NCBI GenBank assembly: GCA_004299665.1
Contig: SCQZ01000448.1
Coordinates: forward strand, 1 to 9,632
Reading direction: 5' to 3'
Length of the DNA stretch: 9,632 bases
From: Jatrophihabitans sp.
Lineage (GTDB): Bacteria > Actinomycetota > Actinomycetes > Mycobacteriales > Jatrophihabitantaceae
Below the pieces are notes generated by a model. The model had not been told where the DNA came from, did not search any database, and saw only the letters and a program-made list of their open reading frames with translations. This document shows positions 6,265 to 9,632 of the stretch, piece after piece (the stretch's first letter is position 1; each line of letters begins with the position of its first letter). Position numbers and translations under genes: made by a program.

Positions 6265-6366
6265 CGCCGGGAAGAGTCACGTTTGCGCGGCCGCAACCGA
6301 CCGGATCCGGCGGGAAGGCCCCCCGGGTGCTCACCACGTCACCGCAAGCACCGTCCCGCTCCCCTC
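6265..6366. repeat. Direct repeat copy 2 (about 102 bp), overlapping the live pirin 3' end
   Basis: This is the partner of 6121-6221. It covers the last 11 pirin codons plus stop (6331-6366) and 66 nt of downstream spacer. The offset between copies is 144-145 nt. That this is the original is inferred because the open reading frame continues beyond it. Confidence 0.9.
6283..6296 (-). terminator. Candidate hairpin downstream of the pirin operon
   Basis: TTGCG-gccg-CGCAA (minus strand) forms a perfect 5-bp stem with a 4-nt loop, 34 nt after the pirin stop. Only a weak T-containing tail follows (CGTGACTCTT). In repeat copy 1 the same stem has a mismatch. It is a plausible but weak terminator. 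Confidence 0.25.
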
Positions 6367-6873
6367 GATCCCGACCGCCTCGACGGCGCGCACGCTGTCG
6401 CCCGCCTCGAGCCAGCGACCCACCACCGCGACCTCGCCCGCCGCGACGTACAGGTGTGCCGGCCCCGGCAGCCGGGCCGGTGCGTCGATCACCGAGAACC
6501 GGGCACCGGACCCGGCCGCCCACGTCGTCTGCACGAACCGCAGCGGCCGCGTCGCCGAGGCGTTGACCTCGCTGTGCCGGATCCCGTCGGTCGCGTCCTG
6601 CACGAACACCTCGCCCGGACCGACCAACCGGTCGGCCCCACCCCCGCTGTGGCGCAACGTCCCCGCGAGCACCCAGGTCGCGATCACCACGCCCCGGTGC
6701 GCGTGCTCGGCGAACCCCGCGCCGGGTGCGAGGCGGTGCTCGTCGACGGCGAGGACCGGCCCGAAGGACAGGTTCGCCGGGTCGTAGTGCGGACCGGTCG
6801 CGAAGCACGAGAGCGTGGTGATCCCGTCGTGCTCGGTCAGGTAGCGCTCGCCGGCGGCGCGGAACGCGGTCAC
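6331..6873 (-). CDS. Pirin-family cupin with intact metal site, 180 aa
   Basis: Pirins are cytosolic bicupins that hold one metal ion; some show quercetinase activity, others bind regulators or enzymes. Pirin signatures are in order: HYDPANLSFG (residues 29-38), VDEHRLAPGAGFAEHAHRG (43-61), VLAGTLRHSG, and GIRHSEVN (97-104). The four metal ligands of the family are all present as His57, His59, His100 and Glu102. At 180 residues it is shorter than the usual 230-290, with a compact second cupin domain ending GDSVRAVEA and VLAVTW. GTG 6873 overlaps the stop of the PHP gene by 4 nt (GTGA), and protein-like sequence begins there; the frame is open to 7131, but that part is a shadow of the PHP gene. 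It is the last gene of the three-gene operon, and its 3' end is duplicated downstream. Substrate unknown. Confidence 0.9.
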   Translation of the reverse strand: MTAFRAAGERYLTEHDGITTLSCFATGPHYDPANLSFGPVLAVDEHRLAPGAGFAEHAHRGVVIATWVLAGTLRHSGGGADRLVGPGEVFVQDATDGIRHSEVNASATRPLRFVQTTWAAGSGARFSVIDAPARLPGPAHLYVAAGEVAVVGRWLEAGDSVRAVEAVGIEGSGTVLAVTW

Positions 6874-7904
6874 GCCACGCTCGCGTGGTCGGCGGTCCAG
6901 GCCAGCAGCCGCGCGACCGGCCAGGTGTTCACGACCGATGCGGCATCGACCCCGCAGCGGGCGGCACGCTCGCAGCCGTGGTGCTGCCAGTCGAGCTGCC
7001 CCGGCGCGTGCGCGTCGGTGTCGACGGCGAGCAGGCACCCGGCCTCCACGGCCAGCCGCAGCAACCGCTTGGGCGGGTCCAGTCGCTCGGGGCGCGAGTT
7101 GATCTCGACGGCGACCCCGAAGCGCGCGCACGCCGCGAAGACCAGGTCCGCGTCGAACCGCGACTCCGGGCGTCCCCGGCCCACCACCAGGCGCCCGGTG
7201 CAGTGGCCCAGCACATCCAGGTGGGGGTTGGAGATCGCCGCGACCATGCGGGGCGTCATCTGCTGCGCGGGCATCCGCAGCTTGGAGTGCACGCTGCCGA
7301 CGACCAGGTCCAGGCGGGCGAGCAGCGAGGGCCGCTGGTCCAGCGACCCGTCCTCGAGGATGTCCACCTCGATGCCGGTGAGGATCCGGAACGGGGAGAG
7401 CTCCTCGTTCAGCCCGGCGACGACCTCCAGCTGCCGCTCGAGACGTTCCGCCGTCAGCCCGTGTGCGACGGTCAGCCGCGGCGAGTGGTCGGTGAGCACC
7501 AGGTAGTCATGGCCCAGGTCCCGCGCGGTCAGCGCCATCTCGCGGATCGGCGAACCGCCGTCTGACCAGTCCGAATGGGTGTGGCAGTCACCGCGCAGCG
7601 CCGCCCGCAGCGCCGCCGTCGCCTGGTCCAGGGGGGTGTCGGCCGTCGCGAGAAGCCGCCGCAGGTACACCGGTTCCTCGCCGTTCAGCGACTCGGTGAT
7701 GCAGCGGGAGGTGACCTCGCCGATGCCGGCGAGCTCGGTCAGGCGTCCGCCGGCCGCACGGTCTGCCAGCTCGGCCGCACCCAGTCCGTCGACGACGGCG
7801 GCGGCGTTGCGGAACGCCCTGACCCGGAAGGTGGGCTCCCCCGCGCGCTCGAGCCGGAAGGCGATGCCGCGCAGGTCCTCGGCGGGGTCCCGGACGGTGC
7901 TCAC
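6870..7904 (-). CDS. HhH-PHP protein related to DNA polymerase X ends, lacking the polymerase palm, 344 aa
   Basis: Residues 1-80 resemble the helix-hairpin-helix N-terminal domain of bacterial/archaeal PolX (FRVRAFRNAA, then LTELAGIGEVTSRCITE at 55-71). Residues 105-327 form a PolX-type PHP phosphoesterase domain. Metal-ligand positions are all present: HTHSDWSDG (His108, His110, Asp115), LTDHS (His140), GIEVDI (Glu179), GSVHS (His206), GHCTGR (His234) and DTDAH (Asp297, His299). PolX itself is about 570 residues with nucleotidyltransferase palm and thumb between these parts; they are absent here and the two ends are joined by about 25 residues. Family knowledge suggests a metal-dependent 3'-5' exonuclease, 3'-phosphatase or other phosphoesterase, with the HhH as a possible DNA grip; the substrate is unproven. 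GTG 7904 overlaps the stop of the upstream cupin gene by 4 nt, and the stop overlaps the pirin start, so coupled translation is likely. Confidence 0.93.
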   Translation of the reverse strand: MSTVRDPAEDLRGIAFRLERAGEPTFRVRAFRNAAAVVDGLGAAELADRAAGGRLTELAGIGEVTSRCITESLNGEEPVYLRRLLATADTPLDQATAALRAALRGDCHTHSDWSDGGSPIREMALTARDLGHDYLVLTDHSPRLTVAHGLTAERLERQLEVVAGLNEELSPFRILTGIEVDILEDGSLDQRPSLLARLDLVVGSVHSKLRMPAQQMTPRMVAAISNPHLDVLGHCTGRLVVGRGRPESRFDADLVFAACARFGVAVEINSRPERLDPPKRLLRLAVEAGCLLAVDTDAHAPGQLDWQHHGCERAARCGVDAASVVNTWPVARLLAWTADHASVA

Positions 7905-8503
7905 TGCCGGCCGACCCAGGCCAGCGCTATTCCCTCCCCGTCGAGGGTGCGGGTCGTGAACAGCTGCACCGAGTCACCCGGTCGCAACGGCGTCCCGGCG
8001 ACCGAGAACGCCCCGTCCACGACGTGCAGGTGCATCGCGGTTGCCTCGAGCTCGGTGCGCCGGGTGAGCACCTCCACCGCCCCGGAGCCCGGGACCAGCA
8101 CCGGCGCGCGCGTCGGGCCGCACGTCGGCAGCGGTGCCCCGCGTCGGCGCAGCGCGATGCGCACCAGCCGCAACGGCGCGCCACCGGCGTTGCGGTCGCC
8201 ATGCCCCGGCTCGTCGCAGCTGCCGTGCAGCAGCGCACCCGCGAACGCGGGCACCGCCCTCACGCCGTCCTCGTGCGTCAGTTCGCCGGCGACCACCCAG
8301 GTGAGGACGTCGACACCGGGCGCGACCGCCCAGTGGTCGACGGCGCCGGGTTCGAGCAGCGCCTCGGTCACCGCGACCAGCGCGCCATCCGCGGGCACCG
8401 GGTCGGACCAGGTCTGCACCCCCCCGCCGGAGCGGTGCTCGCGGTCCGCGGCCCTGCCGAAGACCTCCGCCGGCCCCGGCGGCTCGCGGCGGAACAACCT
8501 CAC
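7901..8503 (-). CDS. Degenerate pirin-like cupin, 200 aa
   Basis: This is a paralogue of the pirin encoded two genes downstream. LVAVTEALLEPGAVDHW (residues 42-58) aligns with VLAVDEHRLAPGAGFAEH, and DVLTWVVAGELTH with VIATWVLAGTLRH. EPGHGDRN (98-105) aligns with DGIRHSEVN, and VAGTPLRPGDSVQLF with VVGRWLEAGDSVRAV. The first metal motif has lost its second His (DHWAVAPG, only His57 remains), and the HxE of the second motif has become His101-Gly-Asp103, so metal binding is doubtful. There is no signal peptide. GTG 8503 is taken as start because it opens a sensible N-terminus (RLFRREPPG), but no clear Shine-Dalgarno sequence precedes it, so a leaderless or later start is possible. It is first in the operon, 60 nt from the divergent regulator gene. 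A partner, decoy or sensor role is speculation. Confidence 0.8.
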   Translation of the reverse strand: MRLFRREPPGPAEVFGRAADREHRSGGGVQTWSDPVPADGALVAVTEALLEPGAVDHWAVAPGVDVLTWVVAGELTHEDGVRAVPAFAGALLHGSCDEPGHGDRNAGGAPLRLVRIALRRRGAPLPTCGPTRAPVLVPGSGAVEVLTRRTELEATAMHLHVVDGAFSVAGTPLRPGDSVQLFTTRTLDGEGIALAWVGRQ

Positions 8504-8563
8504 GCGGGCAGCATGTCACGCCGCCGGGGTCGGGGGCACCACTCGGCGTGGAAGAGTGAGGCC
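8504..8563. promoter_or_regulatory. 60-nt divergent region with 7-bp inverted repeat
   Basis: CACGCCG (8517-8523) and CGGCGTG (8544-8550) are perfect inverted half-sites with a 20-nt spacer, filling most of the gap between the cupin operon start and the PucR-type regulator start. GGAAGAG (8550-8556), 7 nt before GTG 8564, is the regulator's ribosome binding site and overlaps the right half-site by one base. The position suits an operator that controls one or both genes; whether the regulator binds its own promoter here is untested. I see no convincing -10/-35 pair. Confidence 0.45.
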
Positions 8564-9632
8564 GTGCGGCCCGCCCTGCGTGAGGAGACGATCCGGCGCA
8601 TCGAGCAGGCCGCCGGGCGGCTGGCCCGCCAGAGCGTCGCGCGGATGGACGACCGGCTCCCGTGGTTCCGTGAGCTGCCCGCGGACCAGCGCTCCTGGGT
8701 CATGCTGGTCGCGCAGTCGGGGCTGCAGTCCTACGTCGACTGGCTGCGCACGCCCGACGACGTGCTGCGGCTGACCGGCGAGGTGTTCGCGACCGCGCCG
8801 CAGGCGATGGCGCGCTCGGTCACCTTGCAGCAGACGGTCGAGCTCATCCGGGAGACCATCGCCGTCGCCGAGCAGCACCTGCCGTTGCTGGCGGACCCCC
8901 CGGACGCCGCCGCCGTGCGCGAGGAGTTGCTGCGCTTCAGCCGGGAGATCGCCTTCGCCGCCGCACGGGTGTACGCGCGGGCCGCCGAGTCACGCGGCGC
9001 CTGGGACGAGCGGCTCGAGGCGCTGGTGATGGACTCCCTCGTGCGCGGCGGCGACGTCGGCGAGCCACTGTCCAGCCAGCTGGCCGCGCTCGGCTGGCAC
9101 AGCGGCGGCCCGCTGGCGGTGCTCGCCGGGACCGCACCGGAGCTCGCCGGCCCGGCGGTGATCGCTGAGGTGCACCGGCTGGCGCAGCGCGTGGGGCTGG
9201 AGGCCATGGCCGGCGTGCACGGACCCAGGCTGGTGCTGCTGGTGGGCGGCTGGGCGCAGGTCGGCACCGTGGTCGACGCGCTGCTGCCGGTGTTCGGGCC
9301 GGGGCCGGTCGTGCTGGGTCCGGTCGCGGCCGACACCGACGGCGCCGTCGCCTCCATGCGGGCCACCCTCAACGGGCTGCGTGCGGCGCCGTCCTGGCCC
9401 GGCGCGCCGCGCCCGGTCGCGGCGGAGGCCCTGCTGCCGGAGCGCGCGCTCGCCGGTGACGCCGAGGCCGTGGGCACGCTGGTCGAGGGCGTCTACCGCC
9501 CGCTCGCGGACCAGGGCGTGCTGCTGGAGACGCTGACCGCCTTCCTCGACGCCGGTGGGTCGCTGGAGGCGACCGCCCGCGCCTTGTTCGTCCACGCCAA
9601 CACGGTGCGGTACCGGCTGCGCCGCGTGACCG
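8564..9632 (+). CDS. fasR: PucR/CdaR-type transcriptional regulator, FasR-like (cut by window edge)
   Basis: The visible 356 residues match the actinobacterial PucR-like regulator found between aceE and fabD (Rv2242; SCO2386 FasR, an activator of fabD-fabH-acpP-fabF). The N-terminal helical part includes RIEQAAGRLARQSVARM, LPADQRSWVMLVAQSGLQSYVDW, VTLQQTVELIRETI and FSREIAFAAARVYARAAESRGAWDERLEALV. A weakly conserved central sensor or GGDEF-like domain follows. The C-terminal HTH_30 of PucR proteins begins near residue 329 (GGSLEATARALF, VHANTVRYRLRRV) and is truncated by the window. GTG 8564 follows GGAAGAG by 7 nt. No membrane segment is visible, so it is cytosolic. The fab genes should lie just beyond the right edge. 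Unlike in mycobacteria, aceE is not its direct neighbour, so its promoter must lie in the 60-nt gap shared with the cupin operon. Confidence 0.93.
   Translation, partial: MRPALREETIRRIEQAAGRLARQSVARMDDRLPWFRELPADQRSWVMLVAQSGLQSYVDWLRTPDDVLRLTGEVFATAPQAMARSVTLQQTVELIRETIAVAEQHLPLLADPPDAAAVREELLRFSREIAFAAARVYARAAESRGAWDERLEALVMDSLVRGGDVGEPLSSQLAALGWHSGGPLAVLAGTAPELAGPAVIAEVHRLAQRVGLEAMAGVHGPRLVLLVGGWAQVGTVVDALLPVFGPGPVVLGPVAADTDGAVASMRATLNGLRAAPSWPGAPRPVAAEALLPERALAGDAEAVGTLVEGVYRPLADQGVLLETLTAFLDAGGSLEATARALFVHANTVRYRLRRVT

Noticed and set aside
6874..7131. N-terminal extension of the pirin gene to 7131
   Set aside because: It lies wholly inside the PHP gene in another frame, and pirin-like sequence starts at GTG 6873, which overlaps the PHP stop.
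8731..9595. Minus-strand open frames of 248 and 201 codons at the right end
   Set aside because: Both are Ser/Ala- or Gln/Arg-rich antisense shadows of the PucR-type regulator, whose plus-strand frame has clear family motifs.

Overview
The window is high-GC, compact, actinobacterial chromosome. Most genes start with GTG, and three adjacent gene pairs overlap by 4 nt (GTGA). The block ahpE / DUF3052 gene / divergent aceE / PucR-type regulator matches, as I recall it, the order around Rv2238c, Rv2239c, Rv2241 and Rv2242 of Mycobacterium tuberculosis. The regulator is the type found upstream of fabD (fasR, SCO2386, in Streptomyces coelicolor). I cannot name the genus.

Layout. 1-335 (-): N-terminal part of an unidentified membrane-anchored protein, cut by the window edge. 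578-724 (+): a 48-residue two-CxxC zinc-ribbon-like protein. 783-857 (-): tRNA-Val(TAC). 904-1784 (-): an overlapping pair, DUF3052 gene then AhpE-type peroxiredoxin. 1785-1899: divergent control region with a perfect 12-bp palindrome. 1900-4668 (+): aceE, the homodimeric pyruvate dehydrogenase E1. 4855-5940 (+): an AbiEi-like winged-helix protein with a DUF559/Vsr-like nuclease domain. 5927-6366: a repeat-rich gene-free stretch. 6331-8503 (-): a three-gene overlapping operon, degenerate pirin-like cupin > HhH-PHP protein related to the ends of DNA polymerase X > intact pirin. 8564-9632 (+): fasR-type regulator, cut by the right edge within its HTH.

How it fits together. aceE makes acetyl-CoA, and the PucR-type regulator is expected to control the fatty-acid synthase genes that consume it; in mycobacteria the two are neighbours. 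Here about 3.9 kb separates them, containing the nuclease-like gene, a 17-bp minisatellite, dispersed inverted repeats, a duplicated 3' end of the pirin gene and the pirin-PHP-pirin operon. This interval looks like an insertion or rearrangement hotspot in an otherwise conserved housekeeping locus. No CRISPR array, transposase, phage gene or integrase was seen. The least ordinary parts are the pirin-PHP-pirin trio and the repeat architecture beside it; the rest is housekeeping sequence.
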